From the NCBI GenBank assembly GCA_033439795.1, contig JAUTDP010000004.1, positions 3,782,001 through 3,846,000 on the forward strand: DNA of 64,000 nt. The letters are read 5' to 3'. The DNA is from Sordaria brevicollis. Lineage: Eukaryota; Ascomycota; Sordariomycetes; Sordariales; Sordariaceae. Below the pieces are notes generated by a model that saw only the letters and a program-made list of their open reading frames with translations, was not told the origin of the DNA and did no database searches. Position numbers and translations under genes: made by a program. Position 1 is the first letter of the stretch. Each line of letters starts with the position of its first letter. Positions 34,933-47,400 of the stretch are shown here, one piece after another.

Positions 34933-35616
34933 ATGCCTTCCACAAACGACGACAAGAAACCTCCATCATCCACACCAGCTCGGCCACGCCCCATCGTCCC
35001 CGACGCCAACACCTTCGACCCCGGCCTTCCCACCTCCAAGACGAAATCCGACGCCGACTGTCAATCCGACTGTCCGTTCTGTCACATCTCAGCCACCTTC
35101 GCTCCCTATCCACCCACCTCACCACCGACTCCCTTTCCCCCCTCAACCTCCACCTTTCCGCAACCCCAAACATTCCTGCTCATCTCCACACCCCTCCTCA
35201 TTGCCTTCCTAGACATAATGCCCTTATCTCCGGGCCACTTACTCCTCTGTCCCCGCCGGCACGCCGCCAAGTTAACCGACGTACGACCCGACGAAGCCGC
35301 CGAGCTGGGCCGGTACCTACGGATTTTGTCGGAAGCCGTGACGCGGGCTACCGGGATAAAGGACTGGAACGTGGTACAAAACAACGGGGCGGCGGCGGCG
35401 CAGGTGGTGGAGCATATGCATTTTCATATTATTCCGCGACCGGGGCTGAGGGAGGCGGAGAGGTTTACGAGCACGATGTTTGGGAGGGGGAAAAGGGAAG
35501 ATTTGGATGAGGAAGAGGGAGAGGAGCTCGCAGCGCGGGTGAGGAGGGAGGTGGAGTTGGTAGTGAAGGAGGAGGAGGAGAGGGAAAGGGTGAGGAAGGC
35601 GACCGCGAAGCTTTAG
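34933..35616 (+). CDS. HIT-family nucleotide hydrolase/transferase-like protein
   Basis: A single exon encodes 227 residues. It carries the histidine-triad motif HMHFHIIPRP at 161-170, with catalytic-type histidines at 161, 163 and 165, preceded by WNVVQNNGAAAAQVVE, the usual HIT strand-turn. An N-terminal CPFC (47-50) fits the zinc-binding CxxC seen in many HIT proteins. A Pro/Thr/Ser-rich loop (58-80) enlarges the domain between the CPFC and the first core strand. Residues 185-227 are a Glu/Arg coiled-coil tail. Known family members hydrolyse nucleotide phosphoramidates or dinucleotide polyphosphates; the exact substrate cannot be told from sequence. Start is the first ATG of the open frame (GCAGCCATGCC). 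Confidence 0.88.
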   Translation: MPSTNDDKKPPSSTPARPRPIVPDANTFDPGLPTSKTKSDADCQSDCPFCHISATFAPYPPTSPPTPFPPSTSTFPQPQTFLLISTPLLIAFLDIMPLSPGHLLLCPRRHAAKLTDVRPDEAAELGRYLRILSEAVTRATGIKDWNVVQNNGAAAAQVVEHMHFHIIPRPGLREAERFTSTMFGRGKREDLDEEEGEELAARVRREVELVVKEEEERERVRKATAKL

Positions 35617-36220
35617 TTTGGCTGAGGCGTTTTGAGGGTTTGGATGGGTGGTGATGGAGTGAGGAGTTGGAGGTCGGCTGAGCATGGGATTCATAAGTCG
35701 TCGGTTCTGGTCACTAGATGTGGGTTGAACTTTGAAGTTTGAACCAGGCGTTGGTTGGGATTAAGTCACAGTTGTGTCTTCAAAGAGGATTGCCCAGCCT
35801 GCAGGAAATGTACACTCATGCTGGTTTGAATTGTTAGTACGATACCTGAATAAGCAGTCATCTCTGACATCTGGACTTGAGCAAAACCTTTTGACGAAGG
35901 GACAACATGACAAATGACTTTTTAAAAAAGATATTATAATAGTTTGAAACGGTATAGCGAGTTTTAGAAAAAAAATAAAAAAATTGCGGCAGACATTACG
36001 CTACGCAAGAGATTTAAATGCCTGATAAAACCGATGTAAGGCATCGAGCCAACAAACAAACCAGTATGTGACTGTATGTGTGGTCTTACAGCTCAATTTC
36101 CTATCTCATCATCCTGGAGCATTTTCTTGAAAAAGGATCATTATTCATTACTTTTTCTCTATCTGCTGGTTGCCTCTCATAAGAAAATCCACTCGTTGGA
36201 AAGGGATGGTGCAAGACATT
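35617..36220. other. Convergent intergenic region
   Basis: Lies between the 3' ends of the HIT gene (+) and the aldo-keto reductase (-). A/T-rich tracts near 35,920-35,990. Nothing else recognised. Confidence 0.5.
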
Positions 36221-37351
36221 TTAGTCGCTGTCGCCAGCGCCAAAGAAGATCTTGACGGGCAACCAGTCGTGGCCGCAAACCTTGAAGCTGCTGGTCTCGT
36301 GAATCTTGTCAATCTGGGCAATGTCCTCGTCGGTCAGGCTCCAGCCATCAAGGTCGAAGTTGGCCTTGATACGCTCCTCGGTGACGGACTTGGGCAGTAC
36401 GCTCCAGCCCTTAGAAACACCCCACTGGAGAAGCACTTGTTGGATGGTCTTCCCCTTAGACTCGGCAATCTTGGCGAGGGTCTCGTTCTTGTAAAGCGGC
36501 GAGTCGCTGCTACCGAGGGGCGAGTAACCAGTGCAGTGGATGCCCTTAGAAGCGCAGTACTTGACGAGGTTGGGGGAGGGGTTGCCTGGGTGGAGCTCAA
36601 TCTGGTTGACAGCAGGGACAATCTATATTCGGTGTTAGTTAGAATCCCATCTAGTTGATTCAAACAACTGTGCGCTTTGTGATAGAATAGGAGAAGCTTA
36701 CCTTGGTGCTCTCAGCGTTCAAAAGCTTCTCAAGGTTCTTGACGCCAAAGTTGCTGACACCAATGTTCTTGACCTTGCCGGTATCGACGAGCTTCTGCAT
36801 CTCGCGCCAGGTGTCGACGAAATCCCAATCATTATACACCTGTTGAAGAGTCAATGTTAAAATGTGGTCCAAATTTCATCATTAGTTCCTTATGGTGAGG
36901 GATAGGCTATTACCTGCTTGGGGTTCTCCTTGTCAAGAGAGGCGGGCCAGTGCATGAGGTAAAGGTCGACATAGGGGGTATCGAGGTTCTTGAGGGAGGT
37001 GTCAATGGCCTCGGCAACGTGCTTGTGCCAGTCGTTGTCCAGCTTGGTGGTGAGCCAGATCTTCTCGCGGGGGACGCCAGAGGCTTTTATGCCCTGACCG
37101 ACCTCCTTCTCGTTGCCATAGGCGTAGGCGGTATCGATGTGAGTATAGCCGGCACGGAGAGCAGCCTCCACCGCCTTCTCGACCTGACCGGGCTGAGACT
37201 GCCACGTTCCGAGCCCGACAGCTGGGATCTCAGCACCCGAGTTAAGCTTGTAGGTCCTGCTACTGTTGTCAATTGTTAGCTTGGATTGGATGAGTGTCTT
37301 CATGCGGATTGTTTGCTCTAGACACTTGTGATGTACTTACGTAGTAGACAT
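36221..37351 (-). CDS. Aldo-keto reductase (Gcy1/glycerol dehydrogenase-like)
   Basis: Four exons on the minus strand, 37,351-37,341, 37,262-36,914, 36,839-36,702 and 36,622-36,221, give 299 residues; all introns are GT-AG and phases agree (11+349+138+402 bases). An NADPH-dependent oxidoreductase with a TIM-barrel fold, probably acting on aldehydes, ketoses or glycerol/dihydroxyacetone. Seen: the tetrad Asp47, Tyr52 ([11 protein letters not shown]), Lys77 (LTTKL) and His108 (DLYLMHWP); VKNIGVSNF (143-151); and [14 protein letters not shown], the cofactor 2'-phosphate loop. The loop after HWP is short ([17 protein letters not shown]), so the protein is a little smaller than usual (310-330). 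The first coding exon is only 11 bases (Met-Ser-Thr plus two bases). The precise substrate is not deducible. Confidence 0.9.
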
Positions 37352-38140
37352 GGTGTTTGATTTACTGAAAAAGTGTCTGGCGGTGTTTGTGATGCTTGGT
37401 ATCTTGGGAATTGCGCGTGAGACAGGCAACATGAGAAGACAAGCAGATTGTTATGATGAATGGTCGAGAAATGAGTTCACAGAGGGGAGGCTCAACATTT
37501 GTTTATAGAGCCAGGTACTCGAGACCCCTCTCTTAATGGTTCCATAACCCCCACTTGCTCCGGGCCTCCCACGAACGGTGGAGAGCTTCTCATCCGTTCC
37601 AACGCATTCTTCTCCCGCCGTGCCTGTTTGTTCGCACCAAAATGTGGCTCTAACAGGTTGAGCTCTCGTCTCCCACGCTTCTGATGACGTTGCTGGTGGT
37701 ACCTTGAGGTGCCAGGGTGCCACCATGTCCCCGCACCTCCGGGGATAACAAGGAAAGAGCCACCTTCCTGCAAGTTCTAAAGACTAAAAAGGACGGGAGA
37801 GGGGCGCCGTATTGTGGATCGGATGGGCGGGGACCAACCGGGCCGGTCCCATCATGCGGGGCTAAGACGGGGTTGCCCGGTCCGACGACCGATCGTCATC
37901 GGTCGGAGTTCAACATGGCCGCCATTAGCCGCGCCAATCGACCGTCCACGGATACGAGACCCGAAAAAGTAACTGAACGCCTGTATTATCTTGAAGCTTA
38001 TCTTTTCGCGTCGAGTCGCTCAAATTTCTATTAATAATAACGTTCGCTTTCAAACTAATTATTCCTCCATTGCTCTCCATAACCATAGGTATCTGAGCCA
38101 TCATTTCACCAGCAGCACACCAGCATCAAACTCCAGCAAC
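37352..38140. other. Intergenic region upstream of the aldo-keto reductase
   Basis: Contains the reductase promoter and the 3' end of the ChAPs gene. Around 37,885-37,909 there is a near-palindrome, CCGACGACCGATCGTCATCGG, of unknown meaning. No coding gene supported. Confidence 0.4.
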
Positions 38141-40561
38141 CTAGCCGTCAGTCCCACTGCTGCGGAAAGTAGCACACAACGCTGCGTAGTGGTGCGTCAA
38201 GTCCAGCACGTTCTGGGGTAGGTTGGTCGCCTGGATGATACTCCTGACCTTAACAGCACCCTCGTCCTCAATGAGTGTCCTGATGGTATGCAGGAGTTCG
38301 GGAGAGAATTCGCTGTACCACCGATATTGCCATGTCACCAGCCTAATCAGAGCGGCGACCGTCTCGCGTGTGCTCTTTTGCTTCTCGAACACCTTGAGAA
38401 TACCCGTGAGAGCCTTGGGGCTGAACCGCTGACCCAAGCACGCCCGGTAAGCTTCAACCGCCTCGTCCGTATGCTGCAAACGCTCGGCGAGACTGCCGAG
38501 GATCTCCCATTCTTCCGCCGACTTCTTGTACTGCATGCTCTGAGCTCTGTACTGAGCCATCTGCGTGCGCCAAATGGTATAGACGCGAAGATCTTCATAC
38601 AAAACCATGAACAAGCTGTCCAACCACCGTTCGCAGAGGCGCTTGTTGTTGAGGCGTGAGAAGTGGTCCTCGTTATCACCCTATCACATGTTAGCGTTGT
38701 TGTCAGAATAGCCTGTTGCAGGGAAATATTAGCTCGGAGACGTACGTTCTCTTCGGCCTTTCGGACTACCTCTGGGTCGATAGCGCTAGGAGGTCTCTCC
38801 AGATCATCCGTTTGCTCGGCAGCCAAAGTGTTCTTCTTCTCGTCGTCAATCTCCTCGGTTTCGGCGCCCTCCTTGGGGGCAGATTCGCCGTTTGTAGTGT
38901 GATCTGGGGTTCCACGAAGTGCATCGGTACTAGCATTTCGCTTGGCAGGGTAAGCAGGCTCCTGCTTCTCGTTTCGGTACTCATCTTCCATGACAAAGAC
39001 GTTGCTCCTGATCTTGAGAAGTTGATCCCAGCCAATCTTGGCAGTCATCTCAGTGAGAATACTGTATGCCTGCTTGAACGTTCCCCTATACGCAGCGGCA
39101 CGAAGACCAAGCAAACTTGGGTCTACCTGCTCAGTAAATCTTGACTCTGGCTCACTGTCAATTTCGTCCAACCTGGTCTCTGGAAGTGTCGGTAGGTTAA
39201 CGTCCTTGGGTTCCGGCATGACAGGCGCATCCTTGTCCTGGTATGTAAACATGGGACACGAGTTGAGAATGGTCAAGGCATTTTCCCAGTCCTCCATCGC
39301 AACGTAGACTTGGGCCAACCTCGCCCAGGTCCCAAATTCACTGGGAGCGGCTATCGTACTTCGGTCCGCGCAGCCGAGAGCCATGCGTAATCTTTCCTCC
39401 CTCAGCTCTGGAGTTGGAGCAGTTTCGGCCTTTTTAAGCAGAAATTCGGCCTGGGTATCAAGCATAACGTAGTCCATGGGTGATTCCTTGAGGGCCTCGT
39501 ACAAGACACGAACTCCTTGCACTTCCTCGTTGCCCATGAAGAGCACCTTTGCCAAGAGCGAAGCAACTTCGACATTTTGTGATCGGAGCTTCTCGAAGAG
39601 GTTGATGCCAGAAGTATGACGCCCTGTTGTCGAAAAATACTTTAGGAGACCGGCGGTCAAGTGGTTGGAAACGTTGTTCGGTACCTGTACCACGGAGTCG
39701 GAACCAAGCTGCCAGCCTATCAGACAGTCAGTAACCCGTTTTCGATAGAGTGGACCAGCTCGAGCGTGTTACCCCTGAAGAAAAGCTGCTCAGCAGCACT
39801 GAGGAACTTGTGTTCCGTCTCGGTGCTGGTAACCGGGTTGAAGCGCCGAACGCCCATAATCTTCCTGATGGTCTCGCCGCTTCCATCGTCGGCATACGAG
39901 TATGCGCGGAGAACACTGCAGAGGTATGTTTCGAGCCAAAGTTCGTCGGTCGCCTTTCGCTTTTCGCCCCGCTCGTCCACGCAGTAACTCTCTACGGAAC
40001 CGGGGAAGGGGGCGTGTACGCGCATGTCAACTCGGGAGAAGGCATTGTAACAGCTGCAATGGATTTTCTTGTTAGACAAAGCACCCGAGATATAGTAAAA
40101 GGGTAGCATTACCAGTAAGTGCCTTCGACCGTTTTGGCCGTGGCGGAATGGCCAAACTCCTTGTAGGTCAGGGTGTTGATATAAGCAGCCAAACTGGCCG
40201 AGGAAGACGCGTCGACACCGGTGACATGGTGATAAACACCGTACTGAAGGATCCGCGGGTCAGCAAGTGTTGTCGTGTTGTATGTGGATGAAGCCGGAGA
40301 GGAGTGGTACGTACGTGCTTCCCGGGGTTTTTCAGGGGTTGCTTGACCAGATGTACGAGATCGGGGGGGCCAAGCTCCCTGAGAGAGCTCAGAGATTCCG
40401 TACGAGTGTCAACCGCCTCATGAAGAATCTCCTCGGTGATCCTGTGCGCAATTAGACGTTAGCTCTAGCTTGGTTGCGATTGCTTGAATAATTAAGACAA
40501 CGGGATGGCCCGTATCTCGGAATGAGGGCATCACGAACTCGGGGACAGCTGGCGCAACCAT
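38141..40561 (-). CDS. ChAPs-family exomer subunit (Bud7/Bch1 type); first exon unresolved
   Basis: ChAPs proteins with Chs5 and Arf1 form exomer, which carries selected membrane proteins such as chitin synthase from the trans-Golgi to the cell surface. Exons supported on the minus strand: 40,441-40,315, 40,243-40,113, 40,053-39,773, 39,716-38,746 and 38,680-38,141, phases consistent, giving about 682 residues after the first exon. Family motifs: LRELGPPDLVHL, YHHVTGVDAS, NAFSRVDMRVHAP, FFRGW across a junction, VEVASLLAKVLFMGNEE, CADRSTIAAPSEFGTWARLAQVYVA (TPR-like), SCPMFTYQDKDAP, WLDSLFMVLYEDLRVYTIWR and the terminal LPQNVLDLTHHYA. The first exon is uncertain: the candidate ATG at 40,561 (MVAPAVPEF) joins the next exon out of phase with every visible GT donor, so the true start could be elsewhere or use an unusual acceptor. 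Confidence 0.88.
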
Positions 40562-41410
40562 GTTGAGGGTGATGAACCGCCAGGCTGCGGCGGGATGTTG
40601 TTGTTAGGTGGTTGACTAGGTAGCGATTGGGAACAGGCAATCTGGCGGCGCAATTGCCCGAGTTATCAAAATATCTCGTCGCCCAACAGTTAGCCGCCCT
40701 GTTGGTTTGTCCAAGGTTAGGACGAAGACGGGATGATGACGGAACGGTCGACGGGGACTGGAGGGATCGTCGACGTTGTTTGGTGTTCGGCTTATTCACA
40801 GCTGTTTCGAGTCGATGTTCGTGGATTGGTGCTTATGTTTCAGTGGGGGAGCTGTGTCGACATTGCCCGGGCCCGGCCCATTGACGCCAGCGAGCGATGC
40901 ATGTCCCGCCAGCACATGGAAGGCGGGACCTAAGCGGACGGCAGGAGCTCCCACAGCAGCTCCCTGGCTGTCCGTCACTGGAGACAGCCGCCCAGGGGAA
41001 CATCAAGACAGCTTCCTTGGGGAAGGAGCACAGGCCACACCTCATGCCATTGTCTCTGGTCGAACATCCCTGCCGTTTCATGCATCGCCAGCATTGGTGA
41101 TGGGAGCTCCCATGTGCCTGCCGTGATGGAGTGTGAACCCTTCTGGCACAGCATGGGGCCGCACTAACAATTAATTTACCTGGCAGTGTCCAACAGCGTA
41201 ATCGCGTCTCACTTCCCAGGCCAGGTCGCGACTCTGACGATTACACATACTTCGACAACTCCAACCAGGCAAGGCCTTTCTACTATTCTGCCCTGGCCTT
41301 CTGGTCTGATCTGATCCTCTACCGTATATCATACTCGGCATTTCTATACCGTTGGGCAGGCATCCATATCACACTACAACCGCATGATCTGATAATAAGC
41401 GTCTGGCAAC
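40562..41410. other. Intergenic region between divergent genes
   Basis: Upstream region of the ChAPs gene (-) and HIR3 (+). G+C-rich from 40,850 to 41,150, then C/T/A mixed leader-like sequence before the HIR3 start. Frames here overlap on several strands and look like chance. Confidence 0.45.
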
Positions 41411-44400
41411 ATGGTAAGATGGGCTGGTTGCTGCCCGTTCAGCGGCTTCATGCCAAACGACCGACCTGCTAACTTCCATGTTTCCATATAGCCAACCTTT
41501 CAGGCGATCAACGTTGAGCCCGAAGAGAATGTCGACGAGGAAATCGATACAACCAAGCAAATCCAAGTACATATTATTCATTCTCCGTGGCTGAACCCTT
41601 CCGCGAGATCGGCCGCTTATACAACCCTTGTGACAGGTCGATGATGCCTTGAAACTCTTTCAGAACGCGCTCAAGCTCCATGCTCAAGGACCCCGATTCT
41701 TTGACGAGGCCTCCGACGCCTACAATGCCCTCTTTGAGTCAGAGATATTCAGATACCCCGAGAGCAAGACCGATTACGAACGCACCGAGGAACGACCAGA
41801 TGGCACTCTTGTCGTCGAACCCACCTTTACCCAGGGGCTGGAGGTCGGATCTGCTGATGTAGATGGAATTGCCAGCACCCTGCCGCAGACCTTGTACCTC
41901 TCGTTCAAGAACCACGGCCAATTCATCGTCGATCGGATTAAACACAAGGCACGAGCGAGTAAACAGGGCGCCAAGTTCGACTATGATGATCCAGCCATCC
42001 AGCACGACGCCAAGAAAGCACTGGACGAGTTCAGCGCCGCCCTCGACTTTGACCCATCTGATGCCGACTTGTGGAGGAAGACCGCGAGGGTTGCCGCTTT
42101 TCTCAAGAGCGCACGGATTAGTCGGTACAGTTTGGAAGCAGCTGTGGAGCTGGACGATGACCCGGCCGTCACTGATTTCGACCCCCCCTCGCTCGCTGAA
42201 GGATTCGCTGGCGAACAGCTAAAACGACAACTCGAGGTCCTGGACGATAAGATGGCCCTGAGCCACCCGATAATGAAGTGCTTCCGTGAAAAGGGTCTTC
42301 CGAAATTCTTGGAGCGCTACCTCGACCCGACACCATCCCTTCCGGATTACACAAAAGCAATAGCTGCCCCACGCCCGAATTCTGACGAGCCAACCCGTCT
42401 GGTCATGAACCTTCAGAGCTGTTCCTGGACCGGACTTGGTATTGCCCTGGTTCACTTTGTGGCGGAACATGGCTTTGCCGGCCAAGCCATCACTATTCAA
42501 CTACCAGAGGGGGTTGTTGAAGATGAGGATGTTCAGATGGAGATTGATAAACAGCTTCAACCTCCCGAAGAAAGCACGCAGGAGGAGACAGTAGCTGAAG
42601 CCGTGCCGGCGGAGAAGCCCGAGCCCCAGGACACCGAAGAGGCCGAGTCGACAATCAGAGAGATCAAAGTCACGATTGTGGAAGAGCCTAAAGCAACAGA
42701 CCAATCAAAAGAACGAACATCTTCGTTACCGACAAGGAAACGTTCGCAATCTGCCGCCGGTATACCTGATCCAGCAGATGAGGATAAAGGCGAGACCAAG
42801 AGGAGCAAAAGAACCAGGCGAAGAGATACTGCGCCGGAGGAGGCTATGGACCCTGCCACGCTGCTCGCCACCCAGCTTCAGCCCTTCCAAGCCGCCGACC
42901 AGAATCTTTTCCAGATGACCAAAAATCTGCTAGAAAATCTAGGAGTGACAGATCGGGATACTCTGGATAGGATAACTGAGATCCTTGATTCCTGCGCTTC
43001 GGATGATCGAACAAGCAAGATTCAGAATCCTGCGACAACTGACTTGCGTGAGGCAATACTCCATTTTGACGAAGAGACGGCAAGCATTTTGCTGGACGGT
43101 AGGGAAAGCCCACCACTTAGCCTGTCTGCATTCCTTGAACACTCAAAGTCGGCATCGCAAAGGGCGGCCGAACCGCTTCAGTTCGATGACGTACGGAACG
43201 TTCGCACTTTCATTACGAGGATGAACTCGGGCTGGAATACCATTCGAGATGTCGTCTATGAGTATGTCAAGGCGCTCACGGAGGGCTATTCGACAGAAAA
43301 ATGGTCAGACCAGATGAAAGTTGCTGTTGTTCAAATCATCACCCGGTTGGATGAAGCTATTTTCGAGCAAGCTGTTCACGAGCTTGAGAAGTGGCAGTCG
43401 AACGAGGCAAGCAGGGGCCAGCCAGTCATGGATATTGTCGACCTGATATTTATGCTTTTCGAGCTGCATCTTGATGTCTACGAGCGGATCACCAACCCTA
43501 ACAGCGTTGTGGAGCAACTTACACGGACTAAAGCGAGGATAAGATTAGGCAGGTGGTGGGATCTTGCTGCAGAGGTTAGCCGGCGACGCAGTCTCGAAAA
43601 AGATGATGCTTTGACGCTCCGCTTCTTATGGGCAGCTGTGGTCTTCATCACAGTTACGGAGGGTGTGCCCCGTGAACACATCCTCAATTGCTGGCATAGT
43701 CTGCGCGACCACCTCGCGACAACCACAGTCCCCGATATCGTCTTGCCCAACAACGCTGTCATGCCAGAGATCTCAGCGGCCGCCGCGGATCGCGAGGTCA
43801 GCAAGCTCACGACAATGGAGTTTTTCCTGGGCCTTTTCCAGGAAGATCAGGGTGACCCCGTGTCAGTTATCGACACTTTGGAACCCGTGCTCAATCCTGA
43901 ATCAGTCTATATCAACAACTCATCCGCTTCGAACCTTTCCGAAGACGCAATGGACCAAGACAATGAAGCTGTCGGAAACATAAAGTCCATCAAAGATTGT
44001 GCCAGCCAGGAACTTCAAGATCTGTGGAACTTTATCGAGAAGAGCAGCACTGATCTCCGGTTGATGCTCTGGTCGAGGCTCGGTGATGCCTACGGCAAAA
44101 TCAAGTACACCACGAAGCAGTTTTCCTGCTTTCTAAGGAGTATCGAAACCATCGTACACGATTTCGAGCGGGATGACTACGTTAAAACACCACAAGCAGC
44201 TCGGAAGGAGTTGTTCATGACAATGCTTAAGGCCCTGGATGACCAGATCATCCAATCCTTGCACCTGGCGCTGAACCACAACAACTCGTTTGATATCATT
44301 GATGAGGAGCACATCAAGACCACATCAGCTGCTCTCGCCAAGGTCAGCTGTCTTCTTCACATTGCTGCCATGTACGAGGATGAGGGGAGCGTAGGCATAA

Positions 44401-47400
44401 TCCAGCCACCGGCAAGTAACTCTCCAGCTGCATCATTTCTCAACAGGCTGAGGGAGATGCAGGTGAGAACATGGTCCTTGCAATACACGGTTCTGAAGAC
44501 GGGGATCAATCTCCATCCAAATATTTTCCCAACGCCTGAGAATGATCTGGCCGACTATTTGGCTGCCGTTCACCAAGTCCTCGGCCTAAGGAAGTATTGC
44601 AGGTCTTCCAATAAGATCTTCCTCAAGATGATGCGAGTCGAACTGTTGAAGCTGAAGAACATCGAGAATTGGGAAGACTATCTCGGCCAAGTTCTCTATG
44701 ACCTTCACGGCCTCAAGCTGGGTGTGGGAATTTGGGAGGTCCAGGAGCATGATTGTCCGCCTGAGAAACTTGAGAAGCGTCAGGCCTTGGCTATGGTGGA
44801 AAAGATCAGCTTGCTTGCCCACCGAATGACAATGAAGGACTTGCTGAAGTCGGACCTCAAAAACACGGTGGAATCGATGCAGCAAGCCATTGGCTCTGCC
44901 AAGTCGACAGCTCAAATGATGCACAATCATCGGAACTTCAACGAGTATTTGAAGACGCCCATTCACCCGCTGCATTTATACAAAGCCCTTACCGGCAATG
45001 TCGACCTAGATGTGGTCACCATCAATACGCCAGATAGTGCACCCGCGAAGCATGGATGGTTCTTCTTGCTGGGCATGATTGCCCTTACCAAATTCAAGGG
45101 CGTAGACCTGAACCGTCGCCAGACCCCAGGTGCGCTAGACGACCTGCGCATTGCAGTCACCTTCTTGCGATTACAGCTTCAGTACACGCCAGATAGATGG
45201 GATGCTTGGTTCCGTCTTGCTGAGTGCTTCGACTACGAGTTGGATGATATGGTCCTTTGGACCGCCGACAAGATGAACAAGGACAGGGCCGACCTTGTCA
45301 AGTTTCAGCGGCAATCAATTCATTGCTATACTCTCGCGCTATCCCACTCATATGCCTCCGTCTCAGATCCCAACGCATACGCCTTGTCGGAGGGAGACAC
45401 CGAGGCGCTCTACGACCTGTACCACGAGTTTGGCATGCGAATGTACGCATCGAGTCGCGAGCCATTTGCCATGGAGCCCTTCATGCATCCGGATCAGCAC
45501 CGGTTTTTCATCGAGGCTTCGGGCAATGGTACCTACAAGGAGATCTTGCACAACCAGATGTCGGACTACCAAGTGTGGAAGTTCGCCGCGAGCTTGTTCC
45601 GGAAAGCCATGGCTGGCAAGCCCAAGGACTGGAAGAATCCATACATGATAGCGAAATGTCTATGGAAGATGTACCAGAAGCCTGCGGAGAACCTCGATGA
45701 GAAAAACCGCCGCGGCCGACCGACGGTTCAAGCAGTCATCAAGGCTTTGGAGAAGACTGTCGAGATTGTTCGCATGCTACCCAAACCCCGGCATGGACAG
45801 GACCCGATTCTTGAGCCGCACTACAAGATTCTTTCAGTCATCAACAAGCTTGTCACCCGCGGGGATCTTCCTCGCCAGGAAGCTGCAGACATTCTACAGC
45901 GACAGCCATTTGCTCCTGGTCGCGGTGAGCAGGTTACGGTAGAAAACGACGAGGAATGGCATGAGTATATGCTCAGGTACATGCGTCACCTTCGGGATAA
46001 GGACAAGTCTAACTGGCAGCATCGCATGATCATTCGTCATGCCCGTCTTTTGTTCGATGGAGACGAGGTTGGAGATGAGGAAGACGAGGCCAAGAAGGAG
46101 GCAAGCAAGGAGGCTGCTTCCAAGGCCTTTGCTGTTCTGCGCGAGAACATGTTTACCAAGACTATGGTCATGAACGTCTGGAAGTGTGACGCTGAACGTC
46201 CCGGCCGTCATCATGTCTACACGGAGCAGTACATTCGGTATATGGCCCGACTGTTGACTGTCATGAATGACAGAGCCAATCTTGAAGCCGTACTCCGACG
46301 CATCAGGAAGAAGGGCGTCGACTTTTATCACTTCAACGAGCTTTGGCAGCATGGTGTGCAACTATACCTCAAGATGATCCGGAAAGCATTCGACATCCCG
46401 GCAAACGATGAAGATCCTTTCAAGAACGTTGCACCGGAGGACTTTGAGGCAGTGGCCGAAAAGGTTGTTGAATGGGTCATCACGCCTGAAGCTGAGAATC
46501 ATGCTGCCCTGAACGCCATGAAGGAAGCGATCGAGCTCAAGAAACTGAATGCCAATCTGATGAAGGCTGGGCCGATTGATGACTTGATCAACGATTGCTA
46601 TTTCATTATTCACAATGAGCTGCTTCCGGAACGGGCTACTTCAGAGGCACCACAAATCGGTGACGAGCGTACCCCGGCTAAAGATGGAGAGTCGTCCAAG
46701 AAGCCGGAAGAAGGTGAAGAACCCAAATCCATGACGCTCAGCATTCTGCCGGCTCTCCAGGAGAGAGAACGTCTTGCTGCTGCTTCTTCAGGCTCCCTAC
46801 GGGCCCCATCCGAGCAACCTGACAAGATGTCAGAAAAGCAGCTGTCTTTCAACGGGGACGTCGGTCACCGCGGTCGCAAGCTAGGCGTCCGGAGACCCGA
46901 CATCCTTCGCAAGGCCGAACAAGCTGTATTGAGAGCCGCGGAGGGCCCACCGAAACCCTTGTCCGGCCTCACCAGATCATCACGAAAAGGCTCCGCATCT
47001 AGTGGCAGCGGAAGAAAGGGCCAGGCAGTGCTTGGTGAAGGCGCTGATGAGGACAACGATGAGACAGATGAAGACATTACTCGCCATGATGATGAGGATA
47101 TCGAGATGAAAGACGCTGATGACGAGGGTGACAACCGTCCCCGCAGCCGCCGCAGCAGAAGAGGACAGGACGATACCCACATGGCAGACGATGAGCATGA
47201 AGAGGAAGTCATGTCCTCACCCCCCGGTAGCGTCCATGATTCAGCCGATGACGAGAGCGATCTCAGTGACGTGCCAGCTGACTACGAGGATGATATCCCG
47301 CCATCGCTGCTGTTCCCCAATCTTAGGCGGAGTGTCGATGCTTCTGCTGCCGCTGCCGCTGGTGTCCCTGGCCCGTCTGTTACGACTCCACTTACTCCTG

